This document shows, piece after piece, positions 22,551-34,368 of a stretch of 64,000 bases of DNA; the first letter of the stretch is position 1, and every line of letters starts with the position of its first letter. The notes below the pieces were generated by a model, which had not been told where the DNA came from, searched no databases, and saw nothing but the letters and a program-made list of their open reading frames with translations. This DNA comes from Lucinisca nassula (lineage: Eukaryota > Mollusca > Bivalvia > Lucinida > Lucinidae). The position numbers and the translations under genes are program-made. The stretch is taken from assembly GCA_963580285.1 (NCBI GenBank), contig OY757016.1, positions 39,943,124 through 40,007,123 of the forward strand, written 5' to 3'.

Positions 22551-22682
22551 CTTGACAAGACCTTCCATTACCCAAAAGCCTCCAGCCATCAGGGCAGGTG
22601 CATCGGTATGACCCTGGTAAGTTGATGCAATTACCAATACAAATACTGCCACGCCCAGCAAACTGTTGGCATTCATCAATAT
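22551..22682 (-). CDS. FBLN1: Fibulin-1-like exon E8: calcium-binding EGF module
   Basis: The 132 nt exon has acceptor ggcag and donor G|gtaatt, phase 1 to 1. It begins DIDEC, then has a long first loop (QQFAGRGSI), CINLPGSY and [14 protein letters not shown]. The first loop and the CINxPGS motif match the penultimate EGF module of vertebrate fibulin-1, which fits its place before E9. Six cysteines are present. It is followed by a 1.6 kb intron to E9. Confidence 0.9.
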
Positions 22683-22884
22683 CTGCCAATATAAATAATT
22701 AGGGAATGACTGTCTTTGAATCTAACATATGGGGAGGTAAATCAGTTTTAAGGCTGAAATTTTTTTTTCACAGTGGTACAAAAGTGGAGCCATAAAATGT
22801 AATCTGCAACCATTAAACCGACAATTTACCTTCCCAAAAGAAATTTTTAGTACAGCTGTCCTCACTCTAATACATAGAGATTAT

Positions 22885-23085
22885 CATATGATCCAGGGCA
22901 CAGCATTTCTTACAATTTACATGTGCATCCAGCAAAGACTCAGATCAGCCCAAGGATAGCTGGGGGCCCAATGCTCCTTCATGCAGCAAGAGAAGTCTCT
23001 GGTCAGACTATATGGATGTGCAGGCTGATCTGATATTTTGCTGGGTGCTCATGTTAAGTAGGCAATGCTGTGCCTAGGCTCATAT
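22885..23085. mobile_element. Palindromic MITE (GGCACAGCATTTC)
   Basis: The left arm GGCACAGCATTTCTTACAAT has a relative at 44376-44618. The inner CAGACT..GATCTGA segments pair imperfectly. The right end is diverged. Confidence 0.68.
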
Positions 23086-23264
23086 GGAATTTTTCATAGC
23101 ATACCTCATATTTGCCCGAGACTCTCATATTAGCCTGAGGGTCAAAGGGGTATTATATACAAAATGCCATATCATAATCTATTTATTATAATTTTCCCAA
23201 CCTTTCTCCTTTTAAAAAATTGTTGAATTATGGTTTTATGTAACAATAATTACGCCAAATGCTA

Positions 23265-24395
23265 TGTCGCACCTGTGGGGGCACAAAATCACCAGACCAT
23301 GTAATCTAGGACAAGGTCAAATATTAATGCTTCCATAAAAGTTGCCATTCCTAGATGCAACCTTGTACCAAGTATCATTAATGAAGCTGTAACAGCTGCT
23401 AAGAAATGAACTTATTAGGTTGAACACTAGGGTTGATGCTGTTCACTAAGCCAGTGAACCATGAAATTTAGGTCATGGTCAAATATGGATGCTTGCATTA
23501 AAATTGCGATCCCGAGATGCAAGTTTGTACCAAGTATCATTAATAAAGCTCTTATAGTTCTTTTGAAATGAACCTGACCATTAGGGTGAACGCAAGGGTG
23601 GTCACAATTTTTTCATAAAGTCAGTGAACAATAAAATGTTGGTCAAGATCAAATATGGATGCTTGCATTTAAGTTGCCATCCACAGATACAAGTTTGTAC
23701 AAAATATCATTAATGAAGCTCTTATAGTTCTTGAGAAATAAACTTGACCATTAAGGTGAATGCTAGGGTGGTCGCAATATTTTACAAAGTCAGTGAACCA
23801 TGAAATGTAGGTCAAGGTCTAATATGGGTGCTTGCATTTAAGTAACCATTCCCAGATACAAGCTTGTACAAAATATCATTAATGAAGCTCTTACAGTTCT
23901 TGAGAAATTAACTTGACCATTAGGGTGAACGCTAGGGTGGTCGCAATATTTTACAAAGTCAGTGAACCATGAAATGTAGGTCAATGTCAAATATGGAAGC
24001 TTGCATTTAAGTTACCATCCCCAGATACAAGTTTGTACTAAGTAACATTAATGAAGCTCTTATAGTTCTTGAGAAATAAACTTGACCATCAGGGTGAACG
24101 CCAGGGTGGTCGCAATATTTTACGAAGTCAGTGAATCATGAAATGTAGGTCAAGGTAAAATATGGATGCTTGCATTTAAGGTGCCATCCACAGATACAAG
24201 TTTGTACCAAGTATCATTAATGAACTCTTACAGTTATTGACAAAATAAACTTGACCCTTTGGGTGAACGCTGGGGTGGCTGAAATGTTGACGCCTTGACA
24301 AACGGACGAACGAACGGACGGGCGGAGGGACGGACGGAAAACCGGACGCCTATACTGCTCCATGCTAATAGCAGGCACAACAAAAAGCTTTTCTA
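23265..24395 (-). mobile_element. Pearl-like tandem array element P4
   Basis: Six units of about 150-175 bp share AAGTTTGTACCAAGTATCAT and GTGAACGCTAGGGTGGTC. The array is followed by a CGGACGGACGG-type microsatellite near 24300-24345 and a GCTCCATGCTAATAGCAGGC tail, the same order as P1. Confidence 0.82.
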
Positions 24396-25113
24396 AAAAC
24401 AAATCAAAGTTTTAGGTGAAAAGCAAAGCAATAGTTTGCCTTGCTAATACTTTTATACATATTTACTCAGAACCAACTATATACAAGGTATTTACAAATT
24501 CCAACATTTACACAACACAGGGTCAGATGCTGCAGAATGTGATCAGGGCCTTCACTGTTTGCCAAAAATTACGGTGTAACAGGAAGACAGCCAAGTGTTC
24601 CGAAGATTGTCATGTCAGAGGTATAATAATGGTTTGTATTAGGGTTTTGTTATTTCATGTTTGTGTTTCTTTCCCTTTTGGTGTCACTGATGGGAGCTGT
24701 GGGTTAATTGTATCGTTCCTGATCATTGCCGTCACTTCTATTCTGAGAGTATATTGCAGAAAATACTGTCACAAATTTTTGGTGCTCTCTGATCAGACTA
24801 TAACACATACATGTAAGCTAACATTCATGTTAGCATAATTTCTTATTCTTCTTCTCTGCTGTTGATAAACATTTCACAGTCAATCCTTCATCAGAATAGT
24901 ATGTAAATGTATGTAACAATTCTTTTGTGTGATACATCAATAATTCCAACTCTTCATCATTATATACATTTCGAGCGATTGGATTGGATGAAATAAAAGT
25001 TTGTTACTATGATAAATTCCATGAGCAAGAATCTCATAACTATTTCACACAGTGACAGGCAGTAATATAACATGATGTCAAAGACATGATGTCAAAGAGC
25101 ATGTTTAGAACCC

Positions 25114-25449
25114 CATTTCGAAAACACGCCAATACCAATACATTGTAAATTTTACCGCCGAAAATATGAAAATTTTAAGATGAAAAATTGATGAGTTTTC
25201 TTATTTCTGCTCAAAATATAGATTGTGGGCACTCGTTATAACCGCCTCAGGTTGTGGATACTCGTTAGAACCGCCTCATCGAGGCAGTTCTAATGAGTAC
25301 CCACAGATGAGGCGGTTTTAATGAGTACCCACAATCTATATTTTAGAGCAGAAATAAGAAAAATAATGGATACCCCTGTAAACCCCAGTTTTACAATATA
25401 AAAGTGGGGTTTAAGGGGTCATCATTAAATAGGCATGTTTTCGTGATGC
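25114..25449 (+). mobile_element. MITE family H copy, hairpin partly duplicated
   Basis: Ends are CATTTCGAAAACACGCC and the complement of CATCACGAAAAC. The GAACCGCCTC hairpin is present with an extra half arm inserted. Confidence 0.85.
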
Positions 25450-25573
25450 CGTCCGTTACAACATTGTATTATGAAGTAACGTCAACAGTGTTCCATCAAA
25501 AGATGGGAAACTACTGAAATCGTATGTGTTAGAAGAGAAATAAATTGAATTTAAAGACTTGAAGTTTTTTCTT

Positions 25574-25853
25574 CATTACGAAAACACGCCTATACAAATA
25601 CATTGTAAACTTTACCGCCGAAAAAACGAACATTTTAAGACGAAAAATTGTGATATTTTTCTTATTTCTGCTCAAAATACAGGTTTTGGGTACTCGTTAG
25701 AACCGCCTCATCGAGGCGGTTCTAACGAGTACCCACAATCTATATTTTGGAGCAGAAATAAGAAAAATAAGGTTTACCTCTGTAAACCCCAGTTTTACTA
25801 TATAAAAGTGCGGTTCAAGGGGGTCAAAATTATATAGGCGTGTTTTTGTGATG
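25574..25853 (+). mobile_element. MITE family H copy, near consensus
   Basis: This 280 bp copy has CATTACGAAAACACGCCTAT at the left and its complement at the right. The central hairpin CGCCTCATCGAGGCG is perfect. Confidence 0.88.
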
Positions 25854-26991
25854 TGCTTGAGTTTCTTTTGAAGATGACAGCTTCTAACTGCATAATAATT
25901 CCGCTGTGGATGCTGGTAAGTTCATTCTTATGAATTTGAAATAAGTCCTAAAAAAACCCATTTTGGTGGCATTTTTTAATATTTTGATGACATAGTTGGA
26001 ATTTTAAGGAATGAATTATCACTTTTGTGGCGTTTACATATCAATGAAATCCACAAAAATAAAATTCATTCCTATAACAGATTCAATGTCATATAATAGA
26101 TGGATCCAATGTTTTGACATGTGACCTTGTTTACATTTCATTGTGCATGCGCCAATTACCTCCCCTGTCGAGGTACTCTTTTATCTGGTTGGCAAAACAT
26201 GACTGTTGCCATACAGTGTCAAAGAGAATTTCGAATATTTATAGTGTGATTAAACTCATTTCTTTTCCAGAAAATTAACTGACCCTTGTCAGTTAGTGTT
26301 TTTGAAGTAATAAATGATATAGAACCAGTCTCTTCTGACATTTTATCGCACATTTTGTTGCCTAAAAAGGGTTATAAAACTACCGGTACCCACCAACATG
26401 CCAAAACGTAGTCGATGCGCTTTATTTAACGAATGGAAATAAGATTAAAGCATGTATATTTTCTATCCAATTTTATACGAAAAAAGAAGCAGTTTAATGT
26501 CAAAATGGTTTGTGGCAAACAGTTTTGATAGAAAGACGATTTAACAAAGGTTATTACAGAAAATAATTCATGCTACATCAACGGTAGAGTATGGAACCGG
26601 AAGTTTTTTTTGCCTACCAGATAAAACGAGGCTAATGACCTTTGACCTTGTGTGACATAGACTTTGGATATGTCTATAGTAAAATTCAATGTGATTTATA
26701 CTGCAATCAGCCTTTCTAGTAGCCTAGCAAAAGGGGGTCAAATAACTGCATGTTGTAATCAGTACTGACCTTCTCAGAAGTACCTTCTACCGACCTATAA
26801 TATGTCTAGTGACTGTTTATGGACCTGACCTACTTTCCAAGTACCTAATTTGCAAACTTGTGTAAACAATTAATGCAACATTTTATACCCGGTAAAACAA
26901 CCAAACTGAAAGTCATTATCCTTTTTAAATGAATTTTCTGAAATATCAGCTTGATACTTTCCTTCTCAGGCTTTCCTGGTTTGAATGATCA
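25854..26991. other. Unassigned intronic sequence
   Basis: I see no supported exon, repeat array or MITE end in this stretch between two family H copies. Confidence 0.4.
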
Positions 26992-27268
26992 CATTACGAA
27001 GACACTACTATACAAATACATTGTAAACTTTTCCACCGAAAAAACGAAATTTTAGGATGAAAAATTGTGATATTTTTCTTATTTCTGCTCAAAAGATAGA
27101 TTGTGAGAGCTCATTAGAATCGAGGGGGTTCTAACGAGTACCCACAATCTATATTTTAGAGCAGAAATAAGAAAAATGAGGTTTACCCCTACAAACTCCA
27201 GTTTTACTATATAAAAGCGGGGTTTAAGGGGGTCAAAATTATATACCGCTAGGCGTGTTTTCATGATG
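26992..27268 (+). mobile_element. MITE family H copy, left member of an inverted pair
   Basis: It starts CATTACGAAGACACTAC and ends GTTTTCATGATG. The hairpin has lost part of one arm (GAATCGAGGGGGTTC). Confidence 0.83.
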
Positions 27269-27309
27269 AGCTGGAATAATTATATAATGCTATTACAATT
27301 GCATCTAGC

Positions 27310-27581
27310 CATCACGAAAACATGCCTATATAATTTTGACCCCCTCGAACCCCACTTTTATATAGTAAAACTGGGGTTTACAGGGATAAACCTTATTTTT
27401 CTTATTTCTGCTCTAAATTATAGATTGTGGGTACTCGTTAGAACCGCCTCGATTCTAACGAGTACATACAATCTATATTTTGAGCTGAAATAGGAAAAAT
27501 ATCGCAATTTTTTATCTTAAAATTGTCGTTTTTTCGGCGACATAGATTACAATGTATTTGTATAGGCATGTTTTCGTAATG
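27310..27581 (-). mobile_element. MITE family H copy, right member of an inverted pair
   Basis: This copy is in reverse orientation to the one at 26992-27268, only 41 bases away. Its ends are CATCACGAAAACATGCC and GGCATGTTTTCGTAATG. Confidence 0.85.
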
Positions 27582-28067
27582 CCTCAAAAATAATTTAAGG
27601 CTAAAATAAACTAATTGTTTGCAGGCTTTCATACAGAATGTAAAGTTGTGAGAAACTTTTATTTAAGCGACCATGTTTTTTTCTGACGTCTCAATAGCCC
27701 GGAGGCGTCAGAAACTTTACTTTTTTGACGTCAAATTATGCTATGACTGTGCACACCATTTTAACCTGCCACACTGTCAGCAGTCTTTTTTGGTGAAATT
27801 TGCTTAATTATTGCAAAACCCCATGATTTCTTTTGGGTTGTGGTATAAACTAAATACATGATTAGTGTCTTTAATAATAAATAATCGGCTGACCACAACA
27901 AGTTTTTAGGGGTCAGCTGAATCTCGCCCCTATAAGATTGTTTAAGCCTCATTAATTATATTTCATTATTAAGGACACTAACCATGTACATGTATTTACA
28001 ATATTAATACCAAAATTTTTCTCGCACAAGTGTTACCGGGTATGTGACTTTTATGTAATGCCCTTTT

Positions 28068-28372
28068 GTTTGTTTGTCTGTTTGAATTGAGGTTTAATAT
28101 CCCCATCAAAACTATTTAGGTCATATTGGTGACATTGCTTCCAATTTTGTGTGACTCCTACCTGACACTGAGATGAAATGACATCTCAAGCCCTGCTGCC
28201 CAATAAAACCAACAGGGTTTATATGCCTGGATGTTCCAACTCGCATCACATTGCCAGAGCTGACTTAGACCTTCTAAGCGGTTTACCTGTACTCATGTGT
28301 GGTTGGTTTCAGCTCTGGATGGAAGCCCCATGCAGCCTAATCTATTTCTCCTAGCCCAGATATGGTGTGAGC
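28068..28372 (+). mobile_element. Dispersed repeat R3
   Basis: It shares GAGGTTTAATATCCCC, GAGATGAAATGACATCTC and TTTCAGCTCTGGATGGAAGC with the other R3 copies. It ends about 50 bases past the E7 donor. Confidence 0.75.
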
Positions 28373-28425
28373 CCCAACAGCACTATTAAAAACCCAGACA
28401 GGATGTAATATAATAAATTCTATAC

Positions 28426-28545
28426 CTTCACACGTTCTTTCATCTGCTGCTAGCTGGTACCCAGTGTTACAAGCACAGTGATAGGAACCAACATCATTAA
28501 CACACCGGTGCTGACATATGTTGGCCTGTTGACATTCATCAATAT
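28426..28545 (-). CDS. FBLN1: Fibulin-1-like exon E7: calcium-binding EGF module
   Basis: The 120 nt exon has acceptor ttctcag and donor G|gtatag, phase 1 to 1. It begins DIDEC and contains CVNDVGSY and NTGYQLAADERTC. The GYQL plus acidic tail resembles the antepenultimate EGF module of vertebrate fibulin-1. A 428 bp TTAA-flanked MITE starts 28 bases before the acceptor, and a 300 bp dispersed repeat lies just past the donor. Confidence 0.9.
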
Positions 28546-28573
28546 CTGAGAACAAAAAAAGTGATCAGTTTAA

Positions 28574-29001
28574 CCCTTATCCTACTGAATAAATCTACTT
28601 AGCCACACCCATTGCAGACTATCAACCAATCAAATTGCTTGATATAATGTATTCATTTATTTAAAAAATTACATGACAAATACTGTAGATCCTGATCAGA
28701 TGGACATCTATGATGAACCTTCAATGGCTCAAACTACCCTGATCTCAAATTTTCATTGCCACAAAGATGTTTGAGTTACTGAAGTTTGATCAAATTAACC
28801 TTTACTTTGTTGTTCACAACAACCCCTACCTTTGCAAACAGTGTAGATCCAGATCAGATGGCTTCTGAAGAAGCCATCTGATCTGGATCTACACTGTTTG
28901 TCATTCAGTTTGCGAATTTGAATGAATAAATTACATCAAGCAATTTGATTGGTTGAAATGTGAAAGGGTGTGGCTAAATTAATTTATGCAGCTGATAAGG
29001 G
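28574..29001. mobile_element. MITE family C, large copy, TTAA-flanked
   Basis: It is flanked by TTAA at 28570-28573 and 29002-29005. Ends are CCCTTATCCTACTGAAT and its near complement CAGCTGATAAGGG. It has one perfect core hairpin (CAGATGGCTTCTGAAGAAGC) and a second half core, and at 428 bp it is twice the usual 205 bp. Confidence 0.85.
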
Positions 29002-29599
29002 TTAAATAAAATGTCATTTGAGCCAGAGCATGGCAAGACCTACAATAAGAACAGAACTGTGAAACCAGGAAAGACTTAGATCAGCCTGTACATGCTGTCA
29101 GTCTGATTAGAGTCTTTGCCTGTAGCTCTTTGAAAAGCCAATTCTTTCCTTTAAGAGTAGATCCCTTTTTCAGTGGGACAGGTTTTATTGAAAAGCAAAC
29201 AGGAAGTCCCGAAAGTTGTGGCCCTTTGAAAAATGACAGAAAAATCTGCCAGGTGTTCCCATTACCCTTAAGAGCTAAGTATTCAGTGGTTGCAAAAACA
29301 ACCCTTTTTATACTGTCATTCATTGTAATGACAGAACTCATTATAATGACAATTTAAATGGAATGAATCCTTAATTCAAGGCTTAGCCTCGGTTCTGATT
29401 GGCATAGGCATCCCTCGGGTTGGAAACTCCTATAGCAAATTCATAGTCATGAAAAATTATAGTAATCTAATACCCCAAAAATACACAAAAAATATTATAG
29501 ATATTTGTTAGAATTGCCTCAGGGAGATGATGCTAACAAATGTGTACAATATTTATTCTCAGAGTAATTAACAGAAAAGGCCTTTTATTACCTATAAAA

Positions 29600-29845
29600 C
29601 ACCTTAACCAATTGCATACGGGAAACCCCTATAAGGGTACCTTGGCAAACAGTACAGGCCCAGACCAGACGCCGCAGAATAGATGCCGTATTCTGCAGCA
29701 TCTGATCAGGACCTACACTATTTGCAAAAAGTTAAGCTGTTGTCCAAATCAATTTTAAAGATAACACAACCTGTCACCTCTAAATTTCGAAATGGACTCC
29801 TGCCATATATAAGGGGGAAAATTCCATTTTGTACAAAAAGGGTTA
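29600..29845 (+). mobile_element. MITE family F3-like copy
   Basis: GGGTACCTTGGCAAACAGTA and the core CAGACGCCGCAGAA are followed by the right end TTGTACAAAAAGGG before TTAA (29845-29848). The left end is diverged. Confidence 0.68.
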
Positions 29846-30040
29846 ATGGGATTCTTTATAATGACAAATTCTTACACCGGTAATAGCAAAATGTTAGGGA
29901 ACAAATACTGCCATTAAAATGAAGATCCTCTCTCGGTTTTGTCCTATGCTGGTTAATTTTGTGTCGCAGAAGACATGAACAGAATGCTGTTGTTGGGAAC
30001 AACAGTGTATTTATAGTAGGCGTCACATGAACAAGTTACC

Positions 30041-30382
30041 AGCCTCGGTAGCTCAGTCAGATGCACATCTAACTGCTGATCAGAAGGATGTGGATTCTAT
30101 ACCTGATGAGGTCCGCAACATTCTCACGTGGAGATTGATCATTCTCTCCCTTCCGCTGATTCAAGTTTGGAGATTGATCATGAAATCTTTTCTACGGTCA
30201 TTCTCTTCCTTCCGCTGTTTCAAGAAGGACAGGTGTCAGTTTCTGGCAAAAGAATGTGCACTGTACTGGTTTACCGCTTACGTATAAGCCTCCCCAGGAA
30301 AAGTGTGGATAGATAAACTGAGCGGCTCAAAAATGACCTAAATATTGTTGACTGGGCCATTAAACTCCAATACAAACAAACA
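30041..30382 (+). mobile_element. tRNA-derived SINE S1, full-length
   Basis: The head has an A box (TCGGTAGCTCAGTCAG) and a decayed B box (GGATTCTATACC). The body has a duplicated GGAGATTGATCAT segment, and the tail reads GGCCATTAAACTCCAATAC then CAAACAAAC. The open frames over it are not genes. Confidence 0.85.
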
Positions 30383-30442
30383 CTTTAATTTGTTTTAGAT
30401 ATGCACTGATTTCACTGCTAAGTATAAAATTAAAACCCTTAC

Positions 30443-30562
30443 CTACACACTGCTGGCCCCTTTTCTCAAGTCCAGGGTTACATACACATCTGAAGCTCCC
30501 TTCCGTATTCTCACAAAATGAGTTGAAGGGACAAACATTACCATATTGGCATTCATCCTTAT
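30443..30562 (-). CDS. FBLN1: Fibulin-1-like exon E6: calcium-binding EGF module
   Basis: The 120 nt exon (40 codons) has acceptor tatag and donor G|gtaagg, phase 1 to 1. It begins DKDEC, with Lys in the variable second position, and contains CENTEGSF and a short last loop (NPGLEKRGQQ). All six cysteines are present. The polypyrimidine tract before the acceptor is weak because the sequence is AT rich. A tRNA-derived SINE (30041-30382) ends about 60 bases downstream. Confidence 0.88.
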   Translation of the reverse strand: MRMNANMVMFVPSTHFVRIRKGASDVYVTLDLRKGASSV

Positions 30563-30635
30563 CTATAAATAGCACATGAAGGAACAGTTAAACTTTGACC
30601 TTCTGAATTTGTCCAATATATTGTGGACTCTTATA

Positions 30636-30840
30636 CAGTGAAATTCCGCTATTAAGACTGCCTAGAATTAAGACTAATTCACCTTTAAAAGCTTACTTTG
30701 TCGGTAGCAGTTATTCTTTCTTTGTGTTTTCCGCTTACAGTGTCCTCTGGTCAGAGATCACCTTTGGGACTGTTCAAAAGTGGTCTTTAAGACCACTTTT
30801 GAATCGTCCCAAAGGTGGTCCTAATACAGGAATTTTACTG
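30636..30840. mobile_element. MITE family B (CAGTAAAATTCC ends), TA target
   Basis: The 205 bp element lies between TA at 30634-30635 and 30841-30842. Ends CAGTGAAATTCCGCTATTAA and CAGTAAAATTCCTGTATTA (complement) pair. A GTGGTCTTTAAGACCAC palindrome sits off-centre. Confidence 0.87.
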
Positions 30841-30845
30841 TATAT

Positions 30846-31822
30846 CATGGGCAGTATGTTGTGGGCATTCATATTTTCTGGTCACTAATATGTTGTGGCC
30901 AGTCATATGTTAGTGGCACTGATGTTATGTTGTGGGCACTTATATGTTTTTGGCACTTATATGTTGTGTGCACTCATATGTTGTGGGCACTAATATTTCA
31001 TAGGCCCTCATATGTTGATGGCGAAAATAGGTCATTGACACTTTTATGTCAAGTATGTAACAAAAATAATTGTTGTTCGCACTGATTTGTCAAAGGCACT
31101 CATATATTGTGTACACTAATATGTCATGGACATATGTTTTGGACACTGACATGTAAGAAGTACTCAAATGTTGTGAGCACTAACATGTCATGAGCACTCA
31201 TATGTTGTCTGCAACAATATGTTGTCGGCCTTACATACATGTACAGTAACATACCATTGTGTAAACTCATGCTATCGACATTTGTAGGTTACCAGTTATA
31301 TGCTGTCATCAACAATATCCTGTGATCCTCATGTGATGTGTGCAGCTGTGTGCTGTAAACCTTCATTTGTAGTGGGAACTCTGTGTTGTAGATATTTGTA
31401 AGTTTTTGTTGTCTGTTCAGGACTCGTATGTTGTGAGCAGCCTTATGTTGAGCCTCCAATGGTATGTGCACTCATATGATCTTAGCACTTGATTTCATGT
31501 GTTGAGGGCCTAAACATTTTGGACAGTCATATGAACTTGTATATGGTATGCTTACTTGTATGTTGTATGCACTCATTATGGTGCATTTACTCTTATTGTA
31601 AGCACTCATATTGTATGTTTAGGTAAATTATATAAGAAGCCAAATGGTACATTTACAGCAAGTACTTATATGGTGTACATGTTGACTCATATATGTTCTA
31701 AGCACAGATGTTGTGTTTACCAAAACAATATAAGCACTTAAATAGTGTGTTTCTGAATGCTGTAAGCAATCATGCAATCATCTGATATAAGTACTCAAAT
31801 GTTGTGTTTACTTATATACAAC
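30846..31822. repeat. Degenerate short tandem array (TATGTTGTGGGCACTCA)
   Basis: Dozens of diverged units of about 18-24 bp read TATGTTGTG plus GCACTCA or similar, with traces continuing at 32880-32960. It has no coding potential. Confidence 0.78.
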
Positions 31823-32872
31823 TAGAAATGCATCCATAGGACATGGATGCCCCCGCCTGAAAATATGTTGATGTTAGGATTTGACCTTCAACTGCTAAGT
31901 ATGATCTTGACCTTACAGGTACGGACCTGGACAAATTGTCTCATGATGGTTACCTTTTTGCCAAATAATTTCCAAATCCATCCAGGAACAACATAGATAT
32001 TGAGCGGACACAAAAAAAAAACACTTTTCTTTACCTTCGACCTCTAAGTATGACAATGACCTTGGACATACCAACCTGGGTCTTGTGCATGATATATCGA
32101 CTCATGATTGTTAACATTTCTACCAAGTAATTTCCAAATCCATTCAGAATAACCGTAAACAAGAAAAAGACATTTTTTTTTACCTTTGACCTCTAAGTAT
32201 GACCTTGACCTTGGAGGTACCAACCTGGGTCTCGGGCATAATACATCGTCTCATGATGGTTAACATTTCTGCCAAGTTATTTCAAAATCCATCCAGAAAT
32301 AAGAATTTATTGATTGTGTTTAAGATTCGGACCCTTTTTTAACCTTTGACCTCCCAGTACGACCTTGACCTTGGAGGTACAGACCTGGTTTTTGTGTGAA
32401 ACAGATTTTCTCATGATGGCTGTCATTTCTGCCTACTAATTTCAAAATCCATCCAGAAATAAGAAACTTAATGACCGTGTTTAAATTTGGACACTTTTTT
32501 TACCTTTGACCTCTAAGTACGACCTTGACCTTGGAGGTACGGATTTAGATTTTGTGCACAACACATTGTCTTATGATGGTTAACATTTCTGCTAAGTAAT
32601 TTCAAAATCCATCCAGAATAAGGAAGTTATTGGCCGTGTTTAAGTTTCGGACCCTTTTTTTTTTTACCTTTGACCTCTGAGTACGACCTTGACCTTGGAG
32701 GTATGGACCTGGGTTTGTGCGTGACACATCAACATTTCCAAAGTAATTTCAAAATCCATCCAGAAATAAGAAAGTTATTGACTGCGTTTATGTTTCGGAC
32801 AGACGGACGGACGAACAGACAGGGGCAATGCTATATGCTCTTCCAACATTCTTCGAATGGCGGGGGCATAAA
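31823..32872 (+). mobile_element. Pearl-like tandem array element P5
   Basis: A head (ACTAGAAATGCATCCATAGG) is followed by about six units of around 160 bp sharing CTTTGACCTCTAAGTA, GACCTTGACCTTGGAGG and AATCCATCCAGAAATAAG. Then come a GACGGACGGACG microsatellite and a tail hairpin, CATTCTTCGAATGGCGGGGG. Relatives are at 51157-51980 and 63421 to the window end. Confidence 0.85.
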
Positions 32873-32960
32873 AAAGTACTCAAATGGTGTGTTGTCACAT
32901 ATGTTGTAGGTAAGCACCAATATGTTGTGGTACTGAAATGCTGTGTTGGCTCATATGTCT

Positions 32961-33595
32961 TCCATACATCAGAAATGTAAATCAACCCATGAATCTAAAG
33001 GTGATTAAACTCTGAAAGAAGGGAGGAAATCCAGTACCTGATTTCTACATTTTATAAACATTTTTCCATTCTGAAATCATCTGAGCATTAAATCTGTACT
33101 GCTCATAAATTGGTAAAGCAGTAAACAATTCAATATTTTTGGCCTTTTACTATTTATAAGCAGGACAAAATATACAGTTCAATCATTTAAGCATGGATAC
33201 CTATGTTAAAAACATTTTTTTCCATTCTGAAACCATCTGAGCATTATTTGTACTGCTCATAAATTGTAAAAACAAGGTATCAACCAATAAGACTTTCTAT
33301 GCTCAGATCAGCAGTAAACAATACAAGTCCTGCTCATAAACAATTAAATGCTGGTATTGTGGGCATTTTAATATTTATGAACAGGACAAAACCCATAGTC
33401 CAATTAGTTGATCATGAGCATGGATCCTTTGTTTATAAAAACAAAATTTGAACTGAAATCATCTGTTGAGCATGGATCTGTTGGTTATAAAAACATTATT
33501 GAGCTGAAATCATGTGAGCATTAATTTGAGCTGCTCATGAATTGTAAAAGACAAATCAATAGGACTTTCTATGCTCAGATCAGCAGTAAACAAAG
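32961..33595. other. Intronic sequence with a diverged duplication
   Basis: Segments such as AAACATTTTTTTCCATTCTG and GACTTTCTATGCTCAGATC recur two or three times at 150-280 base distances. No gene or known element is recognised. Confidence 0.5.
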
Positions 33596-33888
33596 CTGGC
33601 CTCAGTAGCTCAGTCGGATGCGCGTCTGACTGGTGATCAGGAGGACGCGGGTTCGATACCTGCCGGGGTCGGCAACATTCTTTCGTGGAGATTGATCATG
33701 AAATCTTTTCTAAGGTCATTCTCTCCCTTCCGCTGATTCAAGAAAGGCAGTTGTCAGTTTCTGGTGAAAGAATGTGCACTGTACTGGTTACTCGCTTACG
33801 TATAAGCCTGCCCAGGAAAAGTGTGGAGGCTCAAAAATGACCTTAAATAGTGTTGACTGAGCCGTTAAACTCAAATACCAAACAAAGC
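33596..33888 (+). mobile_element. tRNA-derived SINE S1, best-preserved head
   Basis: GTAGCTCAGTCGGATGCGC (A box) and GCGGGTTCGATACCTGC (B box and T arm) are near tRNA consensus. The anticodon-like arm TCTGA-CTGGTGA-TCAGG would read GGT, but the acceptor arms do not pair well. The tail TTGACTGAGCCGTTAAACTC matches the other S1 copies. Confidence 0.88.
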
Positions 33889-33970
33889 AGTAAACAATAG
33901 ATGTCCTGCTCATAAACATTAACAATTATTGGCATTTCATCAGAACAAAGCCTATTCTCAAATTAGTTAA

Positions 33971-34175
33971 CTCTTATCAAGCTGTTCAAGACAACCCCTA
34001 TCTTTGGAAACAGTGTAGATCCAGATCAGATGGTTTCTGAAGAAGCCATCTGATCAGGATCTACACTGTTTGGCATTAAGTTTATGGCTTTGTAAGAATA
34101 AATTACATCAAGTAATCTGATTAGTTCAAAGTCAGAAATGGGTGTGGCTAAATTGAATATTCAGCAGGATAAGGG
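33971..34175. mobile_element. MITE family C, 205 bp, TTAA-flanked
   Basis: It is flanked by TTAA at 33967-33970 and 34176-34179. Ends are CTCTTATCAAGCTG and CAGCAGGATAAGGG. The hairpin core reads CAGATGGTTTCTGAAGAAGC. It lies 23 bases past the E5 donor. Confidence 0.87.
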
Positions 34176-34202
34176 TTAAGCATGGTATTTTTCACAACAT
34201 AC

Positions 34203-34325
34203 CTTGGCACTGTCCATTAATTCTTCTGTATCCCTCTGGGCATGTGCAGACATAGCTTCCCTGTCTGTTGATACAGTTCGCTCCTCCGGTGCAGTCGTGA
34301 GTCCCTCTGGTACATTCATCAATAT
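34203..34325 (-). CDS. FBLN1: Fibulin-1-like exon E5: calcium-binding EGF module
   Basis: The 123 nt exon has acceptor ttttag and donor G|gtatgt, phase 1 to 1. It reads DIDEC, CINRQGSY and CPEGYRRING, with six cysteines and the usual single residue between cysteines four and five. It is squeezed between transposons: one TTAA-flanked MITE ends 23 bases downstream of the donor and the nested MITE stack at 34351-34960 begins about 25 bases before the acceptor. Splicing must therefore use very short stretches of non-repeat intron. Confidence 0.9.
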
Positions 34326-34368
34326 CTAAAATAAACACAGTCACACAGAGCCACAGATAAGGTAAGTA

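Noticed and set aside
24416..24838. A 140-codon plus-strand protein
   Set aside because: It runs through a palindromic core fragment and a segment shared with 53920-54000, so it is repeat-derived.
33596..33680. Functional tRNA gene
   Set aside because: A and B boxes are good, but the acceptor stem does not pair and the same head is joined to a long shared body and CAAAC-type tail in several copies, which makes it a SINE.
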